Origin: Erythroxylum novogranatense
Taxonomy: Eukaryota > Streptophyta > Magnoliopsida > Malpighiales > Erythroxylaceae
Length of the DNA: 64,000 nt
Direction: 5' to 3'
Assembly (NCBI GenBank): GCA_029891385.1
Contig: CM057233.1
Location: 24,784,150 to 24,848,149 of the forward strand
The position numbers and the translations under genes are program-made. Below are positions 34,446 through 46,746 of the stretch, in pieces (positions within the stretch are counted from its first letter, which is position 1; each line of letters begins with the position of its first letter). The notes beneath the pieces were generated by a model. The model saw nothing but the letters and a program-made list of their open reading frames with translations. It searched no databases and was not told the origin of the DNA.

Positions 34446-37400
34446 TGTCAGACCCCGATCCCGAGAGCCCGACTGTCCCGGGATGTGAGCCCGAGTGGAG
34501 CCCATCCCCGAGACACTTACCTTGCTGAGACCTTAAACTTGACACTTTTACTCTTACTATAGTACCATAGACGTCGGAACCCGTTTTCGGAGCCCAACTT
34601 TCGTTTTCCTGAAACCTTGCGCTTATAATCTTACAGGATTCTTAATTGTAACTCCACCTTCGTGGCAAGCACACACCATGTATACACTAAAATCATGGGT
34701 TGACTTATTCATATAATTTGTAGCTTTATGTCTCAAGTTCTCCCTGAAACAATAATCACCTTAATCGGAGTCATATACTCAAGATACACTCCAAAAAAAA
34801 ACCTAAGAGAGTTCATACCCGAAACATGCCCTCTTAACTGACCTTTCACTTGTTTTAGAACAAACTTTCTCCATTTAACTTCAATTGATACCGACTTTTA
34901 TGGAGTGAAAGATATGTGTCTTATAAATCCAATGGTTCAAGCCTCACCTCATTTGGAGGTCGTATGAGGGAAATATGCCCAAAACAACGGACCATGCTCA
35001 CATCCGAAATCGAATCGAAACTCTTTTGGTACGATTGCTATAACTTTTAATCTATAGCTCCAAATGTTTTCGTTCTTTCACCATATGAAAGTAGACATCT
35101 AGATCTACAACTCTTATGAAGACTACAAAGGCTGATTCTATCTCCTAAATTTTGCAGCGTCCTATTTTTCCATCGTCTGATTTCTATCATCTGGTTTCCT
35201 TCCTTCTGCTTTTTATCTTTTGATTTCCTTCCTTCTAATTTCTATCTTCTGATTTCCTTCCTTCTGCTTTTCTATCTTCTGATTTCCTTCCTTCTGCTTT
35301 TTATCTTCTGATTTCCTTCCTTCTGATTTCTATCTTCCGATTTCCTTCCTACCTTTTCTATCTTCCGATTTCCTTCCTTCGCTTTTTATCTTCCGATTTC
35401 CTTCCTTGATTTCTATCTTCGATTTCCTTCCTTCGCTTTTCTATCTTCGATTTCCTTCATACCTTTTCTATCTTCGATTTCTATCTTCCGATTTCCTTCC
35501 TTCGCTTTTATCTTTGATTTCCTTCCTTCGATTTCTATCTTCCGATTTCCTTCCTTCGCTTTTCATCTTCCGATTTCCTTCCTTCCTTTTATCTTCCGAT
35601 TTCCTTCCTTCGATTTCTATCTTCCGATTTCCTTCCTTTTGCTTTTCTATCTTGATTTCCTTCCTTACGCTTTTATCTTGATTTCCTTCCTTCCGATTTC
35701 TATCTTCGATTTCCTTCCTTCCGATTTCTATCTTCCGATTTCCTTCCTTCTTCTTTTCTATCTTTTGATTTCTATCTTCCGCTTTCCTTCCTACCTTTTC
35801 TATCTTGATTTCCTTCCTACCTTTTCTATCTTCCGATTTCTATCTTACGCTTTTCTATCTTCCGATTTCCTTCCTTCCGATTTCTATCTTTTGATTTCCT
35901 TCCTTCCTTTTCTATCTTCCGATTTCTATCTTTCGCTTTCCTTCCTTCGCTTTTTCTATCTTCCGATTTCTATCTTCTTCTTTCCTTCCTTACGCTTTTC
36001 TATCTTCCGATTTCTATCTTATAATTTCCTTCCTTCGCTTTTTATCTTGATTTCCTTCCTTGATTTCTATCTTCCGATTTCCTTCCTACGCTTTTCTATC
36101 TTCCGATTTCTATCTTCGCTTTCCTTCCTTACGCTTTTCTATCTTGATTTCTATCTTCGCTTTCCTTCCTTCGCTTTTCTATCTTTGATTTCTATCTTCG
36201 CTTTCCTTCCTTCGCTTTTCTATCTTCTCGATTTCCTTCATACCTTTTCTATCTTCGATTTCCTTCCTTCGCTTTTTATCTTACGCTTTTTAGTAAGGAT
36301 CATATCTTTTGACTCAGAACTCCAAATTTAGCAAACGATATACCCTTGGAAAACTCTAAACTCCTACTACAATCTTCATGAAGACTCATTGATCTAATTC
36401 ATACCCAAGAGGGTCTAATATTGAGTAATCATGTCAAATTTTAGGAAAATTTGACAGCACATCCCCTTAAAATGCAACTACCCAATTTTCAATTCTAAGA
36501 CTTCCACCGCATAAAACTCATCATACAACCTCATATAACATGATTAAACCCTAAGGTATCTTCAAACATCATTCGAAGCAACAGCCACACTCTTAATCAT
36601 CTATCATATCCAAACTATAACAATGATTCAATTGTCTTAAACATACATGGATTTCTCAAAATACATTAAAACTGAACATTTTTGCTTTCATAATTCATTC
36701 ATTCCATCTTCATCAAATCATGTCATATTCATACAATGCTTTAGTGGGCATTTCAAGCCAAATTACAATGAAGTTTCAAAATACAATATCTTCTCAAAAT
36801 GCAACTAAAGCATTGTTTTACAAAAATCATTTCAAATATAAAATCAAAAGAAAATCTTGGAGTAAATGCCTATAAGCTTGCTCCTCGGGATCCTACTCAT
36901 TTCCTGGAAAAAAAAATTTAGGGGGGAGTGAGCTTTCGCTCCGTGGATAACACATTTATATTTATATATCAAGCAGTCCTATTAGTTATTCATACTTTTA
37001 GCAATCTTTCAATACAATCATAATACATGCATCATGCAATGTTCATCAATACTCAAACATAATTTCTCACAATTCAAACATTCATCATTCTTGCATTTTC
37101 ATGTAATCACATATGAAACACATCAAATGGCTCGGTAAGTCCTTATTCTTGGCAACCATATAGTCTCATTTCATGAGTCTATATGGGCAAATCTTTAGGA
37201 GTCCAAAATGTTGGATCATCCTATGCCACAATCGGGCAGCTGGGCGAAGGCTTCATGGTCAACGTGCACGTGACAGTTCTTAGGACAATACCTTACCCAC
37301 ATAACATAGCAATCATGAATCATACAAGGAAATTGGACTGTTCTTATCCAATTCATTGTTTCTTTGAAATCATCTTTTCATACATCGTTCATGCCTTTCA

Positions 37401-38404
37401 TTATATTCATTCAACAAGTTTCTTCATGACAGTTTCAATCATCATCAAGCATTTAATACACTCACATTCATCATTCCATCATACACATTTAATACAACAA
37501 CCAAGTGATCAAAGCTCATTAATGTCATGCATAATTTACATTTGTAGCTTATATACATAAAGATAAATATGAAACCCACCTTTTATCCTTGCTTAAACTT
37601 GCCTAAGGAAGTTCCTCTCCTTGTTCTTCTCCTCTTTCTTGTCCTCCTTCAAGCATAACAAGAAAATAACCCCATATCAACATAGGGTTTAGAAATTGAA
37701 ATACCTAAAAATCTAAATCATGAAATTCATAAGAGAATCACTAGACCCATCTTATTCTTCATCTTTCTAACCAAAAACCCAAACAAAAACTTAACCTTAA
37801 ACCAAGAACTTACCTTAAATCCTTAACCAACCAAGTGGTTTCTTGGTTCAAAGTGAAGCTTAGACTCTCCTCCACACTTTTCTTCTTGGACTTTCTTCAA
37901 AACCCACTCACTTTCATGGAAATGCCAAACCCTAACAAGCCTCTTCTTTCTCGTTTCCTCCCTCCTTTCACGACACTCTTCTTTCCTCTCCCTCCAAATT
38001 TCGTTTCTATCTTCTTTTCCTACAAAATCACTTATCTCCTTCCTTATATACTCCTTTCTAAATTACTTAAGCCCAATAAGCCTAAGCCCAACTTACTTCC
38101 TTCTTCTTTCTTCTTCTTCTTTTCATTTCTCCTCCTTACTTACTCAAGCCCACTAACTCTTTTCTTTCAAGCCCATTGCATTAAATTCCTCTCTTCTTTC
38201 TTACTTCATTTGGACCCAAAGCCCAATTAATACATTAATTACACCTAACTCACCTAAGTCCAACTAACATATTTAACTTCATAAATTCTTCACCTAACTC
38301 ATTAATGTTATTATATATTAATTTATGACACCTTAATTAATGTTAATCTAACTTAATCAATTTAATCTAATCATAATTAATCCTAAAAAATTTTGGGGCT
38401 AACA
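34446..38404 (-). repeat. Element D 3' LTR
   Basis: 3959 bp. Pairs with 53815-58786; most of the 1.0-kb length difference is in the minisatellite. Outside the array, long stretches are near-identical (for example 37000-37560 against 57380-57925). The outer 50 bp and CG-rich words differ mainly by small indels. The conserved LTR module is at 36921-36952. No gene is supported; the frames 35406-35681 and 35639-36331 translate the repeat array. Confidence 0.92.
35171..36290. repeat. Polypyrimidine minisatellite, D 3' LTR copy (about 1.1 kb)
   Basis: Alternating blocks GATTTCCTTCCTTC and GCTTTTCTATCTTC (14- to 30-bp composite units). Up to about 35335 units carry CTG (TTCTGATTTC, TTCTGCTTTT); beyond that almost all carry CCG or CG (TTCCGATTTC, TTCGCTTTT). 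In the element's own sense the array is purine-rich (GAAGGAAGGAAATC). Confidence 0.95.
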
Positions 38405-38440
38405 TTTCTCCCCCCCTTAAGAAATTTCGTCCTCGAAATT
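38405..38440 (-). promoter_or_regulatory. Element D polypurine tract and palindrome
   Basis: On the - strand TTAAGGGGGGGAGAAA abuts the 3' LTR. The perfect palindrome AATTTCGTCCTCGAAATT is at 38423-38440, as in B and E. Confidence 0.88.
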
Positions 38441-39620
38441 CTTACCTGAGTCATTGAAGAGGTGTGGATACTTCTCCTTCATTGCATCCAAAGGTTCCCG
38501 TCGCCTCTTCAATCGCATGATTCCTCCACAGACCTTGACTAGCTTGATTGTCTTGTTCACGAGGATCTTATCCTGCTATCCGAATTACCACAGTGTCTTT
38601 CTTCATAACTCAAATCATCGCCAAATTGAACTTCGAGGTCCGAATGATGTGAGAAGGATCCGATCTGTACCTCCTCAAAGATCGAGACATGGAACACATC
38701 ATGAATCTGCGACAATTCGACAAGAATGTTAACCTATAGGCCAACGGCCCAATCCTCTCCAATACTTCATATGCACCCACATACCGAGGGCTTAACTTCC
38801 CTTCATCAATCTCATAACTCCTTCCATGGAGATGTATTGAGGAACACCTTGTCACCTTTCGATATTCCATTTCTTTTCTGTTAGCATCGGCATAGCTTTT
38901 CATTACGTCTCTGGGCGGCCTTAAGTCGCTGCTTGATTACCTCCACTTTCTCAATCGTCATTTGGACCAACTCGTCCCACTAGCTTCCTCTCACCTTCCT
39001 CATCCCAAAGATATCGAGTCCTGCATCTTCGCCATAAAGGGCTTCATAAGGAGCCATCTCAGATGCTCGAATGGTACGAATTGTTGTAAGCAAATTCGAC
39101 TAACGGCAAATGATCATCCCATGCTCCTCTGAAGTCCATGACACATGCTCTAAGCATCCCCTCTAGAGTCTGGATTGTCCTTTCAGACTGACCATCCGTC
39201 TGAGGATGAAACGCCGTACTGAAATTCAGCTTAGTTCCTAATGCCTCCTGCAGACTTCCCCAAAATCTCAATGTGAATCGTGGATCCCTGTCGGATATTA
39301 TAGAATCCGAACTCCATGCAACCTTACCACTTCATCAATATACTTCTGGCTAAGACTTGCAATGAATCTGCTTGCTTGATCGCCGGAAAATGGGCTGACT
39401 TGGTTAACCGATCAACTATAACCCAAATGGCATCATGCTTCACGGTCCTAGGCAAACCCATCGAAAATCCATCGTGATCCTTTGCCACTTCCATTCAGAA
39501 TGGACAATGGCCTTAGCATGCTGAAGGTGCACGGTGTTCAGCCTTGACCTGCCGACACACTAGACATCCGCTCACATATTCATTCGTCCCTCTTCATGCC
39601 TTTCCACCGTAAATGTTCCT
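38441..39620 (-). pseudogene. Element D integrase with chromodomain-like tail, many frameshifts
   Basis: Parallel to element A 15520-16700. Readable blocks: [20 protein letters not shown] followed by [19 protein letters not shown] and [10 protein letters not shown] (39059-39271); KLSPRYVGAYEVLERIG (38610-38903 block); and the tail near 38450-38640. In contrast to A, the reading changes frame every 100-250 bp through 1- to 4-base gaps relative to A. Many gaps fall at CAG, CTG or CG words, so part of the damage may be consensus error. The first catalytic Asp context (MDF) is still readable near 39465. Confidence 0.8.
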
Positions 39621-39627
39621 TCAAATC

Positions 39628-40236
39628 TCAGACATTACGGTGTTGCTGGTGCATGGAATAAGGCGCATTGTGTGCCTCATCCATGATTTCATCCTTAACT
39701 GCTTTATCATTCGGAATACACAACCTGTTTCCGACTACCATTAGCCCATCATCCCTTACTTGCACTTCTGACTGCTTACCATGTTGAATTTCATCTCTCA
39801 ACTTACTTAATTCTGTATCCTGCTCCTGCAACTCCTTGACCTTCTCCCTAAGGATAGGTCTCACTCTGAATTGAGCAATAACACCATCTGATTCATTCTG
39901 CTTTAAACTGATCTTCAACTTGGTCATCTGTTCCAACAGAGGCAAGTAAACCGATTGCACATAAGCTATGGATGACTTCCTGCTCAAAGCATCTGCCACT
40001 ACATTCGCCTTGCCTTGATGATACTCTATCATCAGGTCATAGTCCTTGACCAACTCCAACCATCGTCTCTGCCTTAAGTTCAACTCTTTCTGACTCATAA
40101 TGTACTTAAGACTTTTGTGGTCCGTGAAGACCCTTGTCTGAACCCCATACAAGTAGTGTCTCCAAATCTTTAGGGCAAAAATTACCGCTGCTAACTCCAA
40201 GTCATGAGTCGGATAATTCAACTCATATGGCTTCAA
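39628..40236 (-). pseudogene. Element D RNase H C-terminal part, linker and integrase zinc region
   Basis: The longest intact block of D, 202 codons: [40 protein letters not shown], then [14 protein letters not shown] (end of RNase H and connection). A charged linker [20 protein letters not shown] follows, then [20 protein letters not shown] leading to the zinc-binding HNAPYSMH. It aligns with 16690-17320 of element A without gaps. It is flanked on both sides by frame changes. Confidence 0.85.
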
Positions 40237-40239
40237 CTG

Positions 40240-41159
40240 TCATGAAGCATAAGCTATCACTTTGTCATTCTGCATCAGCACACATCCTAAACCCTTCCTC
40301 GAGCGTCATCAGACAATCAGATACCCCGGTCTCCATTGGGCAAAACCAATCTTGGAACACTTGTCAATCTGTTCTTCGAGCTCCTCAAAGCTCTTCCGAC
40401 ATTCCTCACTCCATATGAACGCCGATTCTTTCTTAACAGTTTAGTCATAGGCGGCTATCATTGAAAATCCTTCTACAAATCTCCTGTAATAACTCGCCAA
40501 GCCTAGGAAGCTTCTTACCTCCTTCCTTGTCTTAGGCTCTTGCCAATTCACCACAGACTTCTACTTTCCTGATCAACATGAATCCTTTCTTTGGAAATCA
40601 CATGTCCGAGGAAAACTACTTCACGCAGCCAAAACTCACGATTCATTGAATTTGGCATACACTCCCGCTCTCTCAATCTCTGCAATACAATCTCGAGATG
40701 TTGTTCATGCCTCCTTCATCCTTAGAATAGACCAGAATGTCATCAATGAACACAATGAAAAACGATCTAAGAATTCATTAAACACCCTATTCATCGATCC
40801 ATGAAGGCGGTGGGGCATTGGTCAATCCGAAGGGCATGACCCTAAATTCATAGTGCCCGTAACAGATCCTGAAAGCTGTCTTACTTACATCGACTTCGAT
40901 TCAAGTTGATGATATCCACGATCTTAAGTCAATCTTGAAAATACTCGCTCCTCAGGTGATCAAATAAATCATCTATCCGCGGCAACGGATACTTGTTCGA
41001 ATCGTCATCTTGTTAAGCCTTCTATAGTCTATGCACATCCTCCACGTTCCATCCTTCTTCTTAACAAACAGGACCGGAGCTCCCCAAGGTGAAGAACTCG
41101 GCCTGATGAACTGCTTCTCCAACAATTCCTGCAATTGCTCCTTGAGTTCTCTCAATTCA
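40240..41159 (-). pseudogene. Element D reverse transcriptase, frameshifted and cut by element E
   Basis: Starts at the E insertion with [20 protein letters not shown], then [20 protein letters not shown] and YRRLNKMT (40973-41155). Unlike A, the Trp of DGTWRM is intact. The rest is readable only in pieces: the catalytic region near 40730-40760 and YYRRF-like sequence near 40480. Element E entered just upstream of the RT core; the PR-RT linker resumes at 51758. Confidence 0.8.
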
Positions 41160-41164
41160 ACTGG

Positions 41165-44100
41165 TGTTGGATCCCGTTTTCGGAACCCAACTAATCATAC
41201 AGATTTCCTCGTACGCATACATGATTCCTTATGAACTCTTATCACCCATTACCGGATATCCAATCTCTAATCCGAAAATCCGGATATAAATTTTTTTTTT
41301 CTCTTATTCATCTTAACTCCATTTTCATGATTCAGGTCTTAACCGGAAAACGAAACGAAGAACAAAACAAAAGTAAACCGAACGGAACGGAAGACAAGCA
41401 TACGGAAACGAAGAAACATACTGAAAACAAATTATGACGCACATGAAAATCAAAGACTAAAGAATTGAATCCGAAGCAAATTACAAAGTAAATCAAAGGC
41501 TCGAAATCGAAAGCAAAACAGATTGAAACGAATCGAATCGGATAACAAAGTGTGGAAACAAACGAAAACGGAAGCCAAAGCAACTCGAACCGAAAGGTAT
41601 AAGGTGAAAGAAAATAAAACAAAAGGGGAAACAAAAGAACATCGGTTTGAAAGGCATAAGGCGGAAGCAAAGCGAACATCTCAAGCATAATTTAAGTAGG
41701 GCAAAACAACCAGACAAACGTGAGGGCTGATTCCGACAAAATTCAATTAAGATAACAATTAGACATTTTTGCAAGGAAAGGTAGGAAACTTGATGAAAAA
41801 TCACTGGTTCGCATTTCAGGTAAATCGGAGGCCAAATGAGAGAGTTATAAGAGAAAATGTAAAATGACCAAAGGAATAGTATTTGACCATATGAATAGTA
41901 ACCGGCCAATTTCCGACCCTTATATCTTTTTACTCTGATTTCCGATTAGGACGCACCATATCTCATTTTAAAGATGTCAAGACCCTCTACAATTGTCATG
42001 AAGGACAGAAATTTCAATTCCCGCTCTAAAGCGGCGAAAAACCCATCCGAAGGTTCAGCCCAAAATTGCCCATGAATAGTAATTCGGGAAACCCAAATGC
42101 ATAATGGGCAGCAAACTTAAAACGCTCATATCTTTTTCATCCTAAGTCGAAAACTAACCCATTTTATACCGTTTTAAAGTTCTTAACTTGCTCTACAACT
42201 TTCCAGAAGACCTCTTGTTCCAATTCAATCGTTTCGGAGGTCTAAATTCTAAGCGAAGTTACTGCCCAAATTTAAGAAAATTGACAGCACCTCCCCTAAA
42301 ATTGATCTAGCCAAAAATCCTAATCTATCCATCCAAGCTCCAAACCTGCATAAAACCACTTCTATCTTCCAACTCAATAGCACAGCCCAACTCCAACTTA
42401 AAGGGCCACATTGCAATCTTAAGAATTCTAATTGATTTCAAAACATACAACAATTTCACTCACTCTGTCTTTATATCCAAAATCACTATACAAGCACATA
42501 TACATAAGAAACTGATACAACATACATTGAAACTATCTAACCTTTATATTTACAAGGAATTAAACCAGTACACAACATCAAAGGGCATTTAGCCGGTTAC
42601 ATCAAAATCTTAAAGTACACATACAAAGTTTCTTCAAACATGACTCCTAAAACCAAAAGCATAGGAGTTGCCTCGCCCGATCGCGAGACTCGATTTCTTG
42701 TTTAAAACCCGTGGAGGAGATAGGGGATGAGCACGACGGCTCGTGGGTAACAGTCTAATAATTAAGCATAAGCTAATACATGCATCAATAATAATAATTT
42801 CAAGTCGATAACCATCAATTTCATTTTCTAACAATTAAAACAATTACAAAATCACCAAATATCAAATAACAGCACAAAAGCACATATCAGATGGTTTGAG
42901 TGATCCTAACAGGACGTACTACACATGTTCGACAAGCGACCATGTGTAGTCAGGAATGTAGGGGAGTCCGATTTCGGAACTCCTATGCCACTAGCGGGCA
43001 GGCGGGTTTATGACAAGTGCGCACTTGTTAAACAGAGGGGATCACTACAAACCCAACAAAATCATACATGATCATATTAGGCATTCTTCCTAAATCTCAT
43101 ATTCACATTCTTTTCCATTATTCATCAAGCTTTGCCACGAATGGCCATTTCAACAAGATACGCTCACATAAACATGTAATTCACATATTCGGAATTTTGA
43201 CCACTTAACAAACAATATTACTAATCTTTACACACAATAGTGCATAGAACGGTGCATAGTACAGACTCAAATATCACAAATAATCCTTTGTTCAAAAATT
43301 CACAAATCATAGGAATATAGCCTAATACTTAATGATTAAAAAGTTACCCACCTCTTATCCTTTGGCTTTGCAATTTGTCAAATTGTTCTTTTCCAATCTT
43401 CACTTGCCTTAAGAGACCTAAACAAAGCATAACAAGGTCTAATTACCAAAAACTCAAATGCTGAAATTTTTCAAGAATGCGAGAACTTGACTTTAAACTT
43501 ACTCAACTTTGCCTATTCATTACTAAACTATAACCATCATAACCTATCTCAATCTTATCAATTATTTTCAAGAATCTCATGCCTTAAAGCCAACAACTCA
43601 AATCTGAAATTTTACGCTTTTGTTTCTAAAATCCTTCTTCTTTCCACTTTACTCTCCAAGAAACCTCTTACACCTTCCTTTCTAAGCAAGAAAGGCCAAA
43701 AATCTAACAAAACACCATGAATGAATATAGAGACATATGCTGGAAATTTTAAAAGCATGGAACAAATTGACTTTAACTCTCCATAAGCTCATTTATACTT
43801 TAACTAAACCGTTCTCATCAAAACCTATCTAAATAATTAATAAAACTTTGAAAATCTCTAAGTTGAGAACTTTCCCCACGAAGATTCTGATTTTATTTAC
43901 CTTCCAAAACTCCTCCTCTTTTCTAGTTCTTTCATCAAATAACTCTTCAATCCACCATTTTGAAATAAGAAATGCAAACTCTACCATAAAACCCTAATCA
44001 ACACAATAAGGCGATGCTGAATTTTTAAACAAATGTCGAAACTTGACCTTCATCACTAACTCTTTCAACCACCATGCTCAAACCACCATGTTAAGCAAAA

Positions 44101-46187
44101 CCCTTACCAATAAACTCATAATTCCCAAAAATTCACATGCTGAAATTTTTAACAAAATGGACAAATTGCCATCGCCTCTAACCTAACCTCCCTTATACTC
44201 TTTTTAAGCTATAACAATCAAAACTCATCTTAAACCTAATCCAAATTTGCAAAAATCTCAACTAAAAAACAAATACCTACACAAATCTGAATTTTCTCTT
44301 TTGTTTTTAACATCCTTCTTCTTTTCTTTTCTAAGCCAATACTCTTCAAACCATCATATTAACCAAGAATAGGAACAACCCAAGCAACAAAATCATGAAT
44401 TTACAAACATAACATATGCTGGAATTTTGTTTTTCAACCTTGGAAAACTTGAATTCAACTTACATACTTTCACCTATATTTTATCTAACCCATTATCATC
44501 ACAACCATCATTAAAACACAAATCCTACTAGAAACCATGAATTTCCAAACATGACCAATGCTGGAATTTTCCAAAGACAAGGAAAACATGAGATTATTTC
44601 ATATAACCTTATCTACACCTTCCTAAAGCTATTCCAATTGAAACCCCTTTAAAACCAATCCAAAGTTTGAAAATTATCAACTTTAAGGCCATACATGCAT
44701 GCTGAAATTTTCCACAATTGTTAAACTTGATATTGAGTTCACGAACCTTACCAAAACCTTTCTTGTGCCATTCTTTTGCTATATTAACTAAAACCCCTTC
44801 AAAACTAATTGAATTTTGAAATTCCCAAGTCCTATGCTTGCTGAAATTTTCAAACATTCATGCTCTTCTCTTTTCCTTTCTTTCCTACCCCAATACTTTT
44901 CAATCACCATATTAACCAAGAAAAGAGAAAAACCTAACAAAATACTAAGGAAAATTTCAAACCCTAACTCATCCAAATCTGAAATTTTAACCTTCATATA
45001 AACCTTCTTCTTTCTTCATCAATCAACTTCCAAACATCATAGGTAAGCAAGAAAAGAAGAACTATAACAAGAAACCCAAGAGATTTTCGAAACCCTAACC
45101 TTATAGAGAGACCCACGAATTCCTCTTCTCTTCCTCTCTTCTTGAAAATTTCGAATGGCTTCTACAAGTGAGACTTAAAGAAAATAAACCTACCTCCTTT
45201 CTCCTTTTGGCTACCAAATCCCTTCTCTTCCTTGTTGTTTTCGAAAGTCTTCTTTCTCTTCTTGGCTTCTAGAAATGTCGTGAGTGTTGTAGGGGAAGAC
45301 TTAATTTTCTAACTTAAACCTAAGCTAAAACGACAACATCCCTTTAGTTTTCATTTATCTCATTTAATTTCTACTTCAATGGACTACAAAGCCCATTGCT
45401 TCCATCTCCTCCTTCATTCTTCATTTAACACTTAATGTAATGTTATTACCTAAGGTTTAAAAGCCCAAGCTACTTTTCCCTCCTTAAACCTTAAATTGTT
45501 TTCCCAAATTTTCATCTTTCCCTCCTTAAACCTTAAATTCGTGGGCTCCCACTTAAAAGCCCACTTATCTCCCTTCTTTTTCATTTACTTAACCATAACA
45601 ACCCTAGCCCACATAATTGCTTCCCCATCATTTACAAATCATTCCAAAGGCTAAAAGCCCATTTTAATAAACCTAAAGCCTTATAACCATTTAAACAAAA
45701 CCGAATTTATTCATAACAATATTTTAAGGCCTAATTTAATATTTCCTTATTCTTTGAAAATCTAATACCAAAATTAAAATTCTAATTTACCTCAAATTCT
45801 TACTTAAGCACTAAAATCTCAAATTCTAATTCTAAATTAGAATTCTCAATTCCATCAATTAAAACAATCATCCTCTAACCTTCTTATTCATTGAATTTCT
45901 AAAATCCATACAAGCTCTAATTCAATTTTAATCTCCATCACCTAAATTCATAGCAACCTCAATTTATATAATTCTTTTAATATTAACAATATATCACAAA
46001 ATAATAATTTCTCAACAATCAAAGTTCACTAAATCCTTTCATTAAATAATCATAACTTAAGCAATAAAATCCTCAATTTATTCCAATCAAATTACAATTA
46101 TCAATCTAGACCTCAAAATAGTTTAATTATGCCTCAAAATAATTTAATCAAGCTTGTTGACTTGAAAAAAAGAATCGGGGCCCAACA
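41165..46187 (-). repeat. Element E 3' LTR
   Basis: 5023 bp, left copy. 41340-41670 is built of GAAACGAA/GAAACGGAA-type words, resembling in reverse complement the end of the solo LTR (about 5040-5130). The conserved module is at 42722-42752. The 43440-45050 part repeats GCTGAAATTTT-type words at intervals of about 100-300 bp. Open frames at 41332-41909 occur in both LTR copies but encode nothing recognisable. No gene. Confidence 0.94.
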
Positions 46188-46224
46188 TTTCTCCCCCTCT
46201 TAAAAGAATTTCGTCCTCGAAATT
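46188..46224 (-). promoter_or_regulatory. Element E polypurine tract and palindrome
   Basis: On the - strand TTTTAAGAGGGGGAGAAA abuts the 3' LTR. 46207-46224 is the perfect palindrome AATTTCGTCCTCGAAATT, identical to that of D although E has no pol. Confidence 0.9.
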
Positions 46225-46559
46225 TCCACTGAAGACCACTTATAATCAATCACTTTCTTACTAATTCAATCTTATCTAATCAACCTCTTATCGATGTCTT
46301 AGACATATCACTTATCTGGTATCCCAACCATCAAAAGGCATGCCAATATGTACTCTGATCGAGGTCGAAATCATCTGACCGTTAAGGACGTCAACTTAAC
46401 GATCCGAGATGCAGATTCTCAACCAAAGACTTTCGACACTACCAATGGAATGGCATTAAAGCCTTATCTGTCATCTCCTCAAACTGTCAAATCCTCATTC
46501 TGGTCATCTAAACCAAACAATCATTTAACACATTCTCCCTAATTCAATCGTAAAAACCA
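46225..46559 (-). other. Element E interior, non-coding
   Basis: 335 bp with no known retrotransposon protein; the 64-codon frame at 46348-46542 shows no recognisable motif. Whether it derives from gag or from unrelated DNA cannot be told from the sequence. Confidence 0.6.
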
Positions 46560-46742
46560 TATAGCCCAAATAAGATCATAATACTGGGCTCTGATATTCT
46601 CACAAATTTCATTTTTATCTTTACACACTCTCATAAATCATATGCCCAGTTAAGACCATAGTACTGGGCTCTGACACTTATCCGAAGATTGCCCATGAAA
46701 CAAACATAGCGCCCAAGTTCATAATACTGGGCTCTGATACCA
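46560..46742 (-). repeat. Triplicated primer-site module in element E
   Basis: The + strand words GGGCTCTGATATTC (46586), GGGCTCTGACAC (46666) and GGGCTCTGATACCA (46729) each follow a GCCCAA/GCCCAG..CATA(A/G)TACT block, at spacings of 80 and 63 bp. Only the copy next to the 5' LTR has the full 12-base primer site (46731-46742, complement TGGTATCAGAGC). Confidence 0.85.
46731..46742 (-). promoter_or_regulatory. Element E primer-binding site (initiator tRNA-Met)
   Basis: Complement reads TGGTATCAGAGC, four bases inside the 5' LTR boundary at 46747. Confidence 0.92.
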
Positions 46743-46746
46743 CATA

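Noticed and set aside
35171..36290. CRISPR-like array
   Set aside because: Units are short, contiguous and degenerate with no unique spacers; the window is plant nuclear DNA and the array is a minisatellite.
41332..41909. 118- and 138-codon hydrophobic frames in the E LTR, repeated in the other LTR at 46907-47490
   Set aside because: The copies agree because the LTRs are young. They lie in biased GAAACGAA-type sequence with no motif, and one changes frame between copies.
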